DNA of 64,000 nt from an uncultured Pontibacter sp. (GTDB lineage: Bacteria; Bacteroidota; Bacteroidia; Cytophagales; Hymenobacteraceae), in NCBI RefSeq assembly GCF_947492645.1, contig NZ_CANLMZ010000006.1, positions 310,001-374,000 of the forward strand. The letters run 5' to 3'. The position numbers were made by a program, and so were the translations under genes. Within the stretch, counting starts at the first letter, position 1. Each line of letters opens with the position of its first letter. A model generated the notes under the pieces. The model ran no database searches. It was not told the DNA's origin and saw only the letters and a program-made list of their open reading frames with translations. Shown here piece by piece: positions 51,308 through 60,384 of the stretch.

Positions 51308-53692
51308 ATGAGCTTAAACATGACTCCGGCTCCCATACAGCAACAGGATGCGCTGATAGATGTGCAGTTTATCCTCCAGAAGCTGCAGCAGTACTGGTAT
51401 TTGTTCGCAATTTCTGTTCCCCTGGCTTTGGTTGCAGCTTATATCGTTAACAGGTATACGACACCTATTTATGAGGCAAGTACAACGGTTCTGATAAATG
51501 AACCACAGGCAATGGGTGGGGCACCAGCCAGCCTGCTTTATGGGAAGGAGCTTTTTAACAACGAGAAAAACCTAAACAATGAATCCTTCCTGCTTAAATC
51601 AAACGACCTGGTTAGTGAGACAATAGACAACCTCAATTTTGGAGTATCTTATTTTGCTGAAGGCGAGATAAAATTTACGGAAGTATACGGTTGGAGCCCG
51701 ATTGCAGTAACCGTGGACTCCTCCTCTACAAATGTGCCCTACGGCACGTTGATTAAGTGTGAGTTGACAGATGGCAATACTGTCAGGCTCTCCACAGAAG
51801 GCAACCAGGAGCTAAACAATGCCTTCAAAGGAAAGCTGTTTCGATCTGGCCAACTGATAAATGTAAATGGCTTTAAGTTTACTGTTACACGATTAAAGCC
51901 AAATGAACCGTTTGATTTTACGCTATTCTTTAGTTTAAACAAAAAAGAAGATCTGGTAAATCGTTATAGGGGCAGTTTAGCAATAGCCCCTATAAAAGAA
52001 ACGTCTATCCTGGAAATAAGCACGACTGGCGATAACCCGGATAAAGCCGTAGATTTTCTGAATGCGCATGCGCGTACGTATATCGCCCGTGGACTGCGCG
52101 ATAAAAAGGTAACCGCAGTAAACACCATCAGTTTTATTGACGAGCAGTTGCAGCAAATCAGCGATTCCCTTTTCCTGGTTGAAAGCAGGTTAGAGACCTT
52201 TAAGAAAGCCAATACAGGTTTAACCATGAGCGACGAGGGATCTAAAACAGCAGAGCAGGTGCAAAACCTGGAGCGTGAAAAGGCAAGTTTACTAATTAAT
52301 GGGAAATACTTCGATTACCTTAAAAACTACATTGCTTCAGGTAATATTACGGAGCGCGTCATAGCGCCTTCTTCTTTTGGCGTGTCCGATCCGGTACTGA
52401 ATCAGCTAATCCAACAGTTAATCGAGGCACAGCTGCAGCTGACAGCCTTATCAGAGGAGAGGACACAGAATCCACTCATCAATACCCAAATCCAGAATAC
52501 AAGGAGCAGGATAAAAGAGCTTTTGGCCGGTATCTCCGAAAACGTCAGCAGCCTGCAGCGGGTAAACCAGATTGCCATCAATGATCTGAATGCCAGGATT
52601 GGTAAGATGATGGGCTCTTTACAGCAATTGCCTGCCGCTGAGAGAAGGTTCATCAACTTGCAGCGCATGTATGATCTAAGCGAGGGCTTATATGTATTCC
52701 TGATGGAAAAACGTGCAGAGGCCGGCATTTCCACAGCTGCCACGGTGCCGGATGCAAAGCTTGTAAATGGGGCAGCTGTGAAAGCCATGATTTCTCCAAA
52801 GCCGGATCAGAACTATCTCATCGCCTTATTTATCGGTTTGTTTTTACCGGCAGGCTTTATTTTCCTAAAAGAACTCTTAAATAATAAGATTTCCTCAACC
52901 GAGGATCTGGCAAAATACTCCTCTATTCCGCTACTTGGCATGATCGGGCATAACAAGGATAAAGGTAATTTAACGGAGCAGAGCCCTAAGTCAGCCTTAG
53001 CCGAGGCCTTCAGAACGGTGCGGTCAAACCTTCGCTTCATGACGAAGGCAAACGAAGGGGAAGCTAAGATCTTTGTGATCACCTCATCTATCAGCGGGGA
53101 GGGCAAAACCTTTTCTGCTAAAAACCTGGCTTACATTTTTGCCATATCCGGGGAGCGCACTATCCTGATCAACGCAGATATGCGCAAGCCGAACAACAAC
53201 ACCGATTTTGGGGTAAACAGTAGTGTCGGCCTGAGCAATTACCTGGCAGGGTATACTACGCTGGATGATGTAATTCATACTACAATACAAGAGTCGCTGC
53301 ACCTGATGCCCTCCGGTGATATTCCGCCTAACCCTTCGGAGTTACTTTTGAGCAGCCGCATGAGTGAGTTGATTGACCAGCTGAAGCAGCAGTATGATAA
53401 TATTATCATTGATACCCCGCCAGTCGGTATTTTATCAGATGGCCTTGAGTTGATGCGTATTGCTGACGCTACTATATATATGGTGCGCCAGAACTATACG
53501 TATAAAAGCTTCTTAAATAATATACAGCAGCATTACGAAACAGGTAAAGCCTCCAGAATCGCAATTCTGTTTAATGACGTAAACTATAATAAGTTAAGCT
53601 ACGGCTACGGTTATGGTTATGGCTACGGCTACGGCTATTATGCAGAGGATCAGCAGCACCAGAGCAGGTGGAAAAAGCTGTTTAAGTTTTAA
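51308..53692 (+). CDS. Wzc-like polysaccharide-export tyrosine autokinase
   Basis: A 794-aa BY-kinase that controls chain length and export. The Wzz domain starts with transmembrane segment YLFAISVPLALVAAYIV. A periplasmic coiled-coil region follows (about 280-470), then a second membrane helix (YLIALFIGLFLPAGFIFL). The cytosolic kinase has Walker A SGEGKT (about 595), Walker A' ILINADMRKP and Walker B NIIIDTPPVG. The C-terminal tyrosine cluster, where autophosphorylation occurs, is an uninterrupted YG repeat (LSYGYGYGYGYGYGYYAED) encoded by a TAYGGY hexanucleotide repeat near 53599-53640, more regular than in Wzc. Confidence 0.95.
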   Translation: MSLNMTPAPIQQQDALIDVQFILQKLQQYWYLFAISVPLALVAAYIVNRYTTPIYEASTTVLINEPQAMGGAPASLLYGKELFNNEKNLNNESFLLKSNDLVSETIDNLNFGVSYFAEGEIKFTEVYGWSPIAVTVDSSSTNVPYGTLIKCELTDGNTVRLSTEGNQELNNAFKGKLFRSGQLINVNGFKFTVTRLKPNEPFDFTLFFSLNKKEDLVNRYRGSLAIAPIKETSILEISTTGDNPDKAVDFLNAHARTYIARGLRDKKVTAVNTISFIDEQLQQISDSLFLVESRLETFKKANTGLTMSDEGSKTAEQVQNLEREKASLLINGKYFDYLKNYIASGNITERVIAPSSFGVSDPVLNQLIQQLIEAQLQLTALSEERTQNPLINTQIQNTRSRIKELLAGISENVSSLQRVNQIAINDLNARIGKMMGSLQQLPAAERRFINLQRMYDLSEGLYVFLMEKRAEAGISTAATVPDAKLVNGAAVKAMISPKPDQNYLIALFIGLFLPAGFIFLKELLNNKISSTEDLAKYSSIPLLGMIGHNKDKGNLTEQSPKSALAEAFRTVRSNLRFMTKANEGEAKIFVITSSISGEGKTFSAKNLAYIFAISGERTILINADMRKPNNNTDFGVNSSVGLSNYLAGYTTLDDVIHTTIQESLHLMPSGDIPPNPSELLLSSRMSELIDQLKQQYDNIIIDTPPVGILSDGLELMRIADATIYMVRQNYTYKSFLNNIQQHYETGKASRIAILFNDVNYNKLSYGYGYGYGYGYGYYAEDQQHQSRWKKLFKF
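53599..53640 (+). repeat. TAYGGY hexanucleotide repeat encoding a Tyr-Gly tail
   Basis: Tandem TACGGC/TATGGT units in the last part of the wzc-like gene, encoding alternating Tyr-Gly. Unit number could change by slippage without a frameshift. Confidence 0.8.
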
Positions 53693-53749
53693 TATTAAAT
53701 CACAAATTAATCCAATAACAATATAGTATTATCAGAGTATATACAGGCT

Positions 53750-54697
53750 ATGGAATTAAACGCTAAAATATATGTGGCAGGGCACAGGGGCATGGTTGGT
53801 TCAGCCATTTGCAGGAAGCTAAAGGAAGCCGGCTATAACAATATAATTACACGAACATCTTCTGAACTAGACTTACGCAACCAGGAAGCGGTAAAGGCTT
53901 TCTTTGAAACAGAAAAACCGGAGTATGTTTTTTTGGCAGCCGCAAAAGTGGGCGGGATACACGCTAACAATACCTATAGAGCGGAATTCATCTACGATAA
54001 CCTGATGATGGAAGCGAATGTGATACATTCAGCTTATTTAGCGGATGTTAAAAAACTTATGTTCCTGGGTTCGTCGTGTATCTACCCAAAAATGGCGCCG
54101 CAACCTTTAAAAGAGGAATATTTGCTTACCGGTGCCCTGGAGCAGACAAACGATCCATATGCCATTGCGAAGATAGCGGGTATTAAAATGTGCGAGTCGT
54201 ACCGTGACCAGTACAACAGCAACTTTATCAGCGTTATGCCAACTAACCTGTATGGCTACAACGATAACTATGACCTGCAAAATTCGCATGTGCTTCCGGC
54301 CCTGATCCGTAAATTTCATGAGGCAAAAGAGAACAGTTCTCCTGAAGTTGTCGTATGGGGTACAGGCAGCCCGAGACGCGAGTTCCTTTTTGCTGACGAC
54401 CTGGCAGAAGCTTGCCTGTTCCTGATGGAAAACTACAACGAACGTAGCTTGATCAATATCGGAACGGGAGAGGACATCACTATAAAAGATCTGGCCCTTT
54501 TAGTTAAAGAGGTAACAGGATTTGAAGGTGAACTGGTATTTGATACAACCAAGCCAGATGGTACGCCACGAAAGCTGATGGATGTGACCAAACTGCACAA
54601 ACTGGGCTTTAAGCACAAGACAGAACTGCGTGATGGTATTGCCCTCGCTTACGAAGATTTTAAAAAGAAACACGCTGCTACGGTTACGACTGCCTAG
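53750..54697 (+). CDS. fcl: GDP-L-fucose synthase
   Basis: A 315-aa extended SDR that epimerises and reduces GDP-4-keto-6-deoxy-D-mannose to GDP-L-fucose with NADPH. The N-terminal nucleotide motif is [15 protein letters not shown]. The catalytic region has [16 protein letters not shown] and the YxxxK motif in [30 protein letters not shown] and the specificity loop [10 protein letters not shown] are family hallmarks. It lies before gmd, the previous enzyme of the same pathway, separated by a repeat-bearing gap. Confidence 0.96.
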   Translation: MELNAKIYVAGHRGMVGSAICRKLKEAGYNNIITRTSSELDLRNQEAVKAFFETEKPEYVFLAAAKVGGIHANNTYRAEFIYDNLMMEANVIHSAYLADVKKLMFLGSSCIYPKMAPQPLKEEYLLTGALEQTNDPYAIAKIAGIKMCESYRDQYNSNFISVMPTNLYGYNDNYDLQNSHVLPALIRKFHEAKENSSPEVVVWGTGSPRREFLFADDLAEACLFLMENYNERSLINIGTGEDITIKDLALLVKEVTGFEGELVFDTTKPDGTPRKLMDVTKLHKLGFKHKTELRDGIALAYEDFKKKHAATVTTA

Positions 54698-54716
54698 TAA
54701 AGAGGAAGTCCATTAT

Positions 54717-54794
54717 TTGTCATCTCGAACTATGTGAGAGATCTGGATTATTTCACGTCCCACATTAAGATTTTTTTTCAAAGTCGAAATGATA
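54717..54794. repeat. Palindromic intergenic repeat (TCATCTCGA...TCGAAATGA type)
   Basis: Ends CATCTCGA (54721-54728) and TCGAAATG (54784-54791) are inverted with one mismatch. The left side reads TGTGAGAGATCTGG. It resembles the dispersed palindromic repeats with TCATTTCGA/GTGAGAGATCT cores common in Cytophagales genomes (recognised from memory). Only this copy is seen in the window. Confidence 0.55.
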
Positions 54795-54853
54795 GCTGGA
54801 GGGGGTAAAAGTGGGTAACTCCCGCACTAGCTAACAGAAAAGAATAAATCAAA

Positions 54854-54882
54854 GTCCCCTTTTGGAGGGGGCAGGGGGAGGA
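54854..54882. repeat. C/G-tract intergenic repeat
   Basis: GTCCCCTTTTGGAGGGGGC followed by AGGGGGAGG forms a short CCCCT/AGGGG stem. Similar elements are scattered in Bacteroidota genomes. It follows the palindromic repeat and precedes gmd. Confidence 0.45.
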
Positions 54883-54932
54883 AACTCTACCCACAATAAG
54901 AAAACCCTTTACAAAGAAAATTTTAGAACATA

Positions 54933-56045
54933 ATGAAAACAGCCCTTATCACCGGCGTAACCGGACAAGACGGAGCCTATTTAGCAGAACTACTTTTAAG
55001 CAAAGGATATAAAGTACATGGTGTTAAACGCAGAAGCTCGATGTTCAATACAGAGCGCATTGACCACCTGTACCAGGACCCGCACGAAAAGAACATCAAC
55101 TTTAAGCTGCACTACGGCGATTTAACAGACTCTACGAACCTGATCCGCATCATCCAGGAAACGCAGCCTGACGAGATTTACAACCTGGCTGCAATGAGCC
55201 ACGTGAAAGTAAGTTTTGATACACCGGAATATACAGCGAACGCCGATGGTTTGGGTACACTTCGCATTTTAGAGGCAGTACGTATACTTGGTTTAACAGA
55301 AAAAACTAGAATCTACCAGGCTTCCACTTCAGAGCTTTATGGTTTGGTGCAGGCGGTGCCGCAGTCAGAAACTACGCCTTTCTACCCGCGCTCTCCTTAT
55401 GCCGTAGCCAAGCTATATGCTTACTGGATTACAGTTAACTACCGCGAGGCTTATAACATGTTTGCCTGCAACGGTATCCTGTTTAACCACGAGTCTCCGC
55501 TGCGCGGCGAGACCTTCGTAACCCGCAAAATTACACGTGCCGCTGCGCGTATTGCCCTTAACCTACAGGATAAGTTATACTTAGGTAACATGGATGCCAA
55601 GCGCGATTGGGGCCATGCAAAGGATTACGTGGAGGCGATGTGGCGCATTTTACAGCAGGATACTCCGGAGGACTTCGTGATTGCGACAGGCGTAACAACA
55701 ACTGTACGTGATTTTGTGAAGATGTCTTTTGCCGAAGTAGGCATTGATGTTGAGTTTAGAGGCGAGGGTGTAGAAGAGAAAGGCTATGTAGTTGCCTGCA
55801 ACAACCCGGAATACCAGGTAGAACTTGGAAAAGAAGTTGTATGTGTAGATCCTAACTATTTCCGCCCAACAGAAGTGGAACTCTTAATTGGTGATGCTAC
55901 AAAATCTAAAACGAAACTAGGCTGGGAGCCGAAGTATGATCTGCCTGCTTTGGTTAAAGATATGATGCAGTCAGATATGGAGCTGTTTAAGCGCGACACC
56001 TACCTGATGGAAGGCGGACACCGCATATTAAATTACCACGAGTAA
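54933..56045 (+). CDS. gmd: GDP-mannose 4,6-dehydratase
   Basis: A 370-aa extended SDR making GDP-4-keto-6-deoxy-D-mannose, the first step to GDP-L-fucose. Motifs: [17 protein letters not shown] at the N-terminus, [14 protein letters not shown] (the Gmd-specific NADP-binding loop), and [13 protein letters not shown] with the catalytic Thr/Ser-Glu. YxxxK is in [31 protein letters not shown] and [19 protein letters not shown] are diagnostic. Full length. Fcl, the next enzyme, is encoded just upstream. Confidence 0.97.
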   Translation: MKTALITGVTGQDGAYLAELLLSKGYKVHGVKRRSSMFNTERIDHLYQDPHEKNINFKLHYGDLTDSTNLIRIIQETQPDEIYNLAAMSHVKVSFDTPEYTANADGLGTLRILEAVRILGLTEKTRIYQASTSELYGLVQAVPQSETTPFYPRSPYAVAKLYAYWITVNYREAYNMFACNGILFNHESPLRGETFVTRKITRAAARIALNLQDKLYLGNMDAKRDWGHAKDYVEAMWRILQQDTPEDFVIATGVTTTVRDFVKMSFAEVGIDVEFRGEGVEEKGYVVACNNPEYQVELGKEVVCVDPNYFRPTEVELLIGDATKSKTKLGWEPKYDLPALVKDMMQSDMELFKRDTYLMEGGHRILNYHE

Positions 56046-56102
56046 AATTGTACTTGTAAGGGGACTTTTAATGCATAATTAAAAATTATCCTTCTAAATT
56101 CT

Positions 56103-56149
56103 AATACCTCAAAAGGATTCATTACTTTTAATGATCTTTTTGAGGTATT
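56103..56149 (+). terminator. Terminator-like hairpin after gmd
   Basis: AATACCTCAAAAGGAT.CATTA pairs with TAATGATC.TTTTGAGGTATT, arms of about 20 nt with two imperfections, followed by TTGC. It lies 58 nt after the gmd stop and 29 nt before the exporter gene, so it may reduce rather than stop transcription into wzm. Confidence 0.65.
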
Positions 56150-56177
56150 TTGCTTACACACGTTTTTAAGATTTTTA

Positions 56178-57029
56178 ATGAAAGAACAGGATGAAGACTG
56201 GTCGCTTGTGATTAAACCCAGTTCCGGTCTTTTTGATTTACAGCTAAAGGAAGTATGGCTCTACCGCGACCTGCTACAGATGTTTGTAAGGCGTGATTTT
56301 GTGGCCGTATATAAGCAGACAATATTAGGACCCATCTGGTTTTTTCTGCAGCCGCTGTTTACTACCATCACCTTTACTATTGTATTCGGTAATATCGCCG
56401 GTATATCAACAGATGGGGTGCCGCCGCTTTTGTTTTACATGGCTGGCATTGTAGGCTGGAATTATTTTGCAGAATGTTTAAACACTACCTCTAACACCTT
56501 TACCCAGAATGCCAATATTTTCGGGAAAGTATACTTTCCTAGGCTGATCATGCCGCTTTCTATTGTGGTATCTAACCTGTTAAAGTTCGGTGTGCAGTTT
56601 ATTCTTTTCCTGGCGCTTTTAGCATACTTCTTATTAACCGGAGCTCAGGTACAACCTAATGGGGTTATTATACTTGTCCCTTTCCTGGTGCTGCTGATGG
56701 CTGCCTTAGGCTTAGGGTTTGGCATGCTTATATCGGCCATGACTACGAAGTACCGTGACCTCAAATTCCTGGTAACCTTTGGAGTGCAGTTGGCCATGTA
56801 TGCTTCCCCGGTTATTTACCCAATTTCTACCTTACCCGAGAAGTATAAAATCTTTATCTTAGCTAACCCCATGTCCAGCATCATAGAAACCTTCAGGTAT
56901 GCATTTTTAGGGCAGGGTACTTTTGAGTGGGTTTACTTAGGCTACTCCACCATTTTTGCTGCGGTTGTGCTAGCTTTAGGCATCGTAGTATTTAATAAGG
57001 TAGAGAAATCATTTATGGATACAGTTTAA
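56178..57029 (+). CDS. wzm: ABC-2-type polysaccharide export permease
   Basis: A 283-aa inner-membrane permease of a Wzm/Wzt exporter. A cytosolic N-terminus (WSLVIKPSSGLFDLQLKEVW) leads to the family motif YRDLLQMFVRRDFVAVYKQT and LGPIWFFLQPLF. About six membrane segments follow. The gate-helix region ISAMTTKYRDLKFL and the segment LPEKYKIFILANPMSSIIETFR are typical. It couples to the ATPase starting 5 nt after its stop. The base composition is still backbone-like and the gene carries a perfect AAGTATACTT. Confidence 0.93.
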   Translation: MKEQDEDWSLVIKPSSGLFDLQLKEVWLYRDLLQMFVRRDFVAVYKQTILGPIWFFLQPLFTTITFTIVFGNIAGISTDGVPPLLFYMAGIVGWNYFAECLNTTSNTFTQNANIFGKVYFPRLIMPLSIVVSNLLKFGVQFILFLALLAYFLLTGAQVQPNGVIILVPFLVLLMAALGLGFGMLISAMTTKYRDLKFLVTFGVQLAMYASPVIYPISTLPEKYKIFILANPMSSIIETFRYAFLGQGTFEWVYLGYSTIFAAVVLALGIVVFNKVEKSFMDTV

Positions 57030-57033
57030 TAGA

Positions 57034-58272
57034 ATGAGTAATACTGTTATTAAAGTTGAAAACCTATCGAAGCAGTATAGGTTAGGGGAGCTAGGTACAG
57101 GCACTATTTCTCATGATTTAAACAGATGGTGGCATAAGGTACGTGGCAAGGAAGACCCTTATTTAAAAATAGGCGAAACCAACGACCGCAGCACCAAAGG
57201 AAATAGCGAGTATGTATGGGCGCTGCGTGATATAAACTTTGAGGTTAAGCAGGGAGAGGTACTTGGTATTATCGGTAAAAATGGGGCTGGAAAGTCTACT
57301 CTACTTAAGTTACTATCACGTGTAACTTCACCTACTACAGGTTCTATAAAAGCGAAAGGTAGAATTGCTTCTTTACTGGAAGTTGGTACTGGCTTCCATG
57401 AGGAATTGACAGGTCGTGAGAATATCTTTTTGAACGGAGCCATACTTGGTATGACCAAAGCCGAGATACGATCAAAGTTTGATGAAATTGTGGCTTTTTC
57501 CGGTACCGAAAGGTATATAGATACTCCTGTAAAACGTTATTCTTCTGGTATGCGCGTAAGACTTGCTTTTGCAGTTGCTGCGCACCTTGAGCCAGAAATT
57601 CTTATTGTAGATGAGGTATTAGCAGTTGGAGATGCTGAGTTCCAAAAAAAGGCAATTGGGAAGATGCAGTCTATAAGCATGGGAGAAGGAAGAACTGTGC
57701 TATTTGTTAGCCACAGTATGGATGCAGTAAAAAAAATTTGCAGTAAAGGCATACTTTTAAAAAATGGATTAGTGCATCTTGAGAGTCATATTGATAATAT
57801 TATAGCTGAATACTATGAAGGCTTGAGGGTTAGCCATTGTGTTCAATATGTTCCAGATATTTATAAACCCTCAATCAAACGAATTGAACTAAATGATGAT
57901 CTCCTTGATCAAGCTATATTAGAGTTAAATTTTGAATATGTGTCTCCTTTCAAAATAAATCCTCCTGTAATAGGATTTGTTCTGTATAATGCATTTAATG
58001 TTCCCGTCTTTGGTTCGAATCCTAGATTCCACTCTGAGGGTTATCATGTTACTTCTAGTACAGAAGGAAAGGTGAATGTGAAAGTAGAAAATTTAGAGTT
58101 GCATTCTGGTTTATATAAAATTAGTGCTTGGCTAGGAGATAGCTACACGGATTACGATTCAAAAATTGAAGCAATAGTATTCGAATATGTTTCATCCCAA
58201 AAATATATGTCTAAACCAGAACCTTTACATATTGGATCAATAGATAAGAGAGCGATATGGAAACATTTATAA
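57034..58272 (+). CDS. wzt: Polysaccharide ABC exporter ATPase with carbohydrate-binding tail
   Basis: A 412-aa ATPase. The nucleotide-binding domain (1-245) has Walker A GKNGAGKST, signature YSSGMRVRLAFA, Walker B ILIVDEVLAVGD and the switch His in VSHSMD. Residues about 265-412 form a Wzt-C beta-sandwich, which in O-antigen exporters reads the modified chain end. The DNA changes from backbone composition in the ATPase part to strongly AT-rich in the Wzt-C part (from about 57.75 kb), suggesting that the variable tail came with the downstream transferase block. It overlaps the methyltransferase gene by 16 bp, so the two are translationally linked. Confidence 0.94.
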   Translation: MSNTVIKVENLSKQYRLGELGTGTISHDLNRWWHKVRGKEDPYLKIGETNDRSTKGNSEYVWALRDINFEVKQGEVLGIIGKNGAGKSTLLKLLSRVTSPTTGSIKAKGRIASLLEVGTGFHEELTGRENIFLNGAILGMTKAEIRSKFDEIVAFSGTERYIDTPVKRYSSGMRVRLAFAVAAHLEPEILIVDEVLAVGDAEFQKKAIGKMQSISMGEGRTVLFVSHSMDAVKKICSKGILLKNGLVHLESHIDNIIAEYYEGLRVSHCVQYVPDIYKPSIKRIELNDDLLDQAILELNFEYVSPFKINPPVIGFVLYNAFNVPVFGSNPRFHSEGYHVTSSTEGKVNVKVENLELHSGLYKISAWLGDSYTDYDSKIEAIVFEYVSSQKYMSKPEPLHIGSIDKRAIWKHL

Positions 58273-59189
58273 GAACCCATGTTATAAGTCCATTAACTGG
58301 TAAAAATAATGTCGAAAAAATAAAGTCCTATAATATTGTTCAAATAATTGAAAAATGGAAATTACTTTATAAAATTGACGTTACAGATGAATTTAACTCA
58401 TGTATTGAAACTGAGTTAACTTTATATAAATGCCTTGATACGGAACTATTATTTTTTGAACCTAAAGTTGAAGGTACACCTTTCTTGTATAAAGAACTTC
58501 AAAATAATTTTTTTTGGTATTATTTAGAAAGTAAATGGGAATATGAAGTAGCTCTGAATGAAATATCTAATATTGATAAGTGTATTGAGATTGGGTGTGG
58601 TTCTGGAACGTTTGTTAAGAAAGCTTTAGAGTTAGATAAAAGAATAATTGGAATAGAGACAAGTAAAGATGCTGTTGAAAAGGCAGCAAAGAATAATCTT
58701 CCAGTTTATTTAATGGATATTAATGAAGCTTTAAAATATCTAAAAGGAAAACCAGATGCTATATTAGCCTTTCAAGTACTTGAGCATATTTCAGATCCTT
58801 TATCTTTTCTCACTAGCTTAATTAATAATCTGAATAATGATGGTAAGTTAATTCTGTGTGTACCAAATGCCAATTGTTTTTATAAGTACGAAGATGATTT
58901 ATTAGATATGCCCCCTCACCATCAAACAAGGTGGTCATTAGAAACTTTTCAAAGTCTTCAAAATATATTACCAATAAAATTAATAGATGTTAAATATGAG
59001 CCATTGAGCCATTTACATATTAACTCATGGATTAATGCCAATTCCAATCATTACAGAAGAACTAAATGGTATGGGAGACTTTTGTTTAATAAAATATCAA
59101 TACCTATTATAAATAAATTGCTTCACACCAAAGCACGTAGCTTGCTTAGAGGGCATACGATATATGTAAGTTTTATTAAAACCAACTAA
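58257..59189 (+). CDS. SAM-dependent methyltransferase of the glycan locus
   Basis: A 310-aa protein with a class I methyltransferase domain: CIEIGCGSGTFVKKALEL (motif I), IIGIETSKDAVEKAA, and AFQVLEHISDPLSFL (Methyltransf_23 pattern). The N-terminal 100 residues may form an acceptor-recognition domain. Overlap with wzt suggests it modifies the chain end that Wzt-C recognises, as chain-terminating methyltransferases do elsewhere; this is inference. It is AT-rich like the following genes. Confidence 0.87.
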   Translation: METFIRTHVISPLTGKNNVEKIKSYNIVQIIEKWKLLYKIDVTDEFNSCIETELTLYKCLDTELLFFEPKVEGTPFLYKELQNNFFWYYLESKWEYEVALNEISNIDKCIEIGCGSGTFVKKALELDKRIIGIETSKDAVEKAAKNNLPVYLMDINEALKYLKGKPDAILAFQVLEHISDPLSFLTSLINNLNNDGKLILCVPNANCFYKYEDDLLDMPPHHQTRWSLETFQSLQNILPIKLIDVKYEPLSHLHINSWINANSNHYRRTKWYGRLLFNKISIPIINKLLHTKARSLLRGHTIYVSFIKTN

Positions 59190-59196
59190 TATATAG

Positions 59197-60348
59197 ATGC
59201 CGAATTTGCTAGTAATCTCCCATGATGCTTCTAGAACGGGGGCCCCAATTTTATTATTACACTTTTTAAAATATTTAAAGAATAATAATGAGTCTATCAA
59301 TATAGATATTATCATTGCAAAAGATGGAGCTTTAGTTCCAGAATTCTCTGCACTTGGCAATACCTTAGTTTTGCAAAAAGAAGCAAAAACATCTAAAAAC
59401 AAATTCATTAGTTTTTTTTATAGAATCCAAAGTATTTGTTTCAGTACCTCACTTAAAGCTGATATTACAAAATTTATACACTCAAAAAGATATGATGTAA
59501 TATTTTCTAACACCATTGTTAATGGATATTTATTGAATATCATTAAGCCAAAGGGGAGGGTACTTACCTATGTGCATGAATTAGAAAATGCAATAAGAAG
59601 ATTCACTACTCAAGAAGCGTTAAATTATACACTAAAATTTACCAATCACTTTCTCGCTCCATCAAAAGCGGTAGCAGATAATTTGATTAACAAATATGGA
59701 ATTACTGGTGATAACGTTAGTTTACTCCACTACTATATTCCTAAAGTTGAGATATCAAAAGAAGAACAAAATAAATTACTGAATGATCTAAGTTTAAAAG
59801 ACAGCATCATAATCGGTGGAGCAGGAACTTGCGATTGGCGAAAAGGTTCTGATATTTTTCTTCAGGTAGCTGTCCAAATTCTTAAAATTGGTATGAATTT
59901 ACCTATCAAGTTCTTATGGATTGGTGCTGATAAGAATTCGGAAGATTTTAAGCGATTAATTTATGATGCATATCAAGCAGGAGTTGCAAAAGATATTGTA
60001 ATTATTGACTCTGTATCAAATGCAGTTGATTATATTTCTATTATGGATGTCTTTTTACTTACTTCAAGAGAAGATCCATATCCCCTTGTAGTATTAGAAG
60101 CTGCTATGCAAAGCAAGCCAATAATTTGTTTCGAAAACTCTGGAGGAGCTGTTGAGTTTGTCATAAAATCAGGAGGTATTGTAATTCCTTATTTAGATAT
60201 CCTTAAATTGGTTGAGGCCCTTTCAGAGCTTATATTATCTAAGGAGTTAAGAAGCACCTTAGGAGATAATGCATATAAAACTTATGCTGAATTGCATTCA
60301 GAACAGAAGACAGTTCCTTGTTTTGAAGCTTTTCTATTTAATAAGTAA
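59197..60348 (+). CDS. Glycosyltransferase family 4 (GT-B)
   Basis: A 383-aa retaining GT-B glycosyltransferase. The N-terminal domain starts LLVISHDASRTGAPILLLHF, a loop typical of GT4 enzymes using nucleotide-sugar donors. The C-terminal donor-binding region shows GAGTCDWRKGSDIFLQVA and the EX7E motif in SREDPYPLVVLEAAMQ. Donor and acceptor cannot be told from sequence alone. It starts 7 nt after the methyltransferase stop, in one operon. Confidence 0.92.
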   Translation: MPNLLVISHDASRTGAPILLLHFLKYLKNNNESINIDIIIAKDGALVPEFSALGNTLVLQKEAKTSKNKFISFFYRIQSICFSTSLKADITKFIHSKRYDVIFSNTIVNGYLLNIIKPKGRVLTYVHELENAIRRFTTQEALNYTLKFTNHFLAPSKAVADNLINKYGITGDNVSLLHYYIPKVEISKEEQNKLLNDLSLKDSIIIGGAGTCDWRKGSDIFLQVAVQILKIGMNLPIKFLWIGADKNSEDFKRLIYDAYQAGVAKDIVIIDSVSNAVDYISIMDVFLLTSREDPYPLVVLEAAMQSKPIICFENSGGAVEFVIKSGGIVIPYLDILKLVEALSELILSKELRSTLGDNAYKTYAELHSEQKTVPCFEAFLFNK

Positions 60349-60384
60349 CTTTTCCAAATATTCAACATTCTAAAATTAAATCAA

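Larger units (their letters stand above)
1..57000. repeat. Dispersed high-frequency word AAGTATA(AA)/(TT)TATACTT
   Basis: By hand scan I find about 60 AAGTATA and about 60 TATACTT on the + strand in this span, roughly 2 per kb, in genes and gaps alike. A random 45%-GC sequence would give about 11 in total. The most common form is AAGTATAAA. AAGTATGG variants also recur (e.g. near 8080, 12418, 34990, 47830). Perfect double forms AAGTATACTT are at 11280-11289, 22566-22575 and 56527-56536. Confidence 0.85.

Noticed and set aside
53599..53640. CRISPR-like tandem repeat
   Set aside because: It is an in-frame codon repeat without spacers inside the wzc-like gene.
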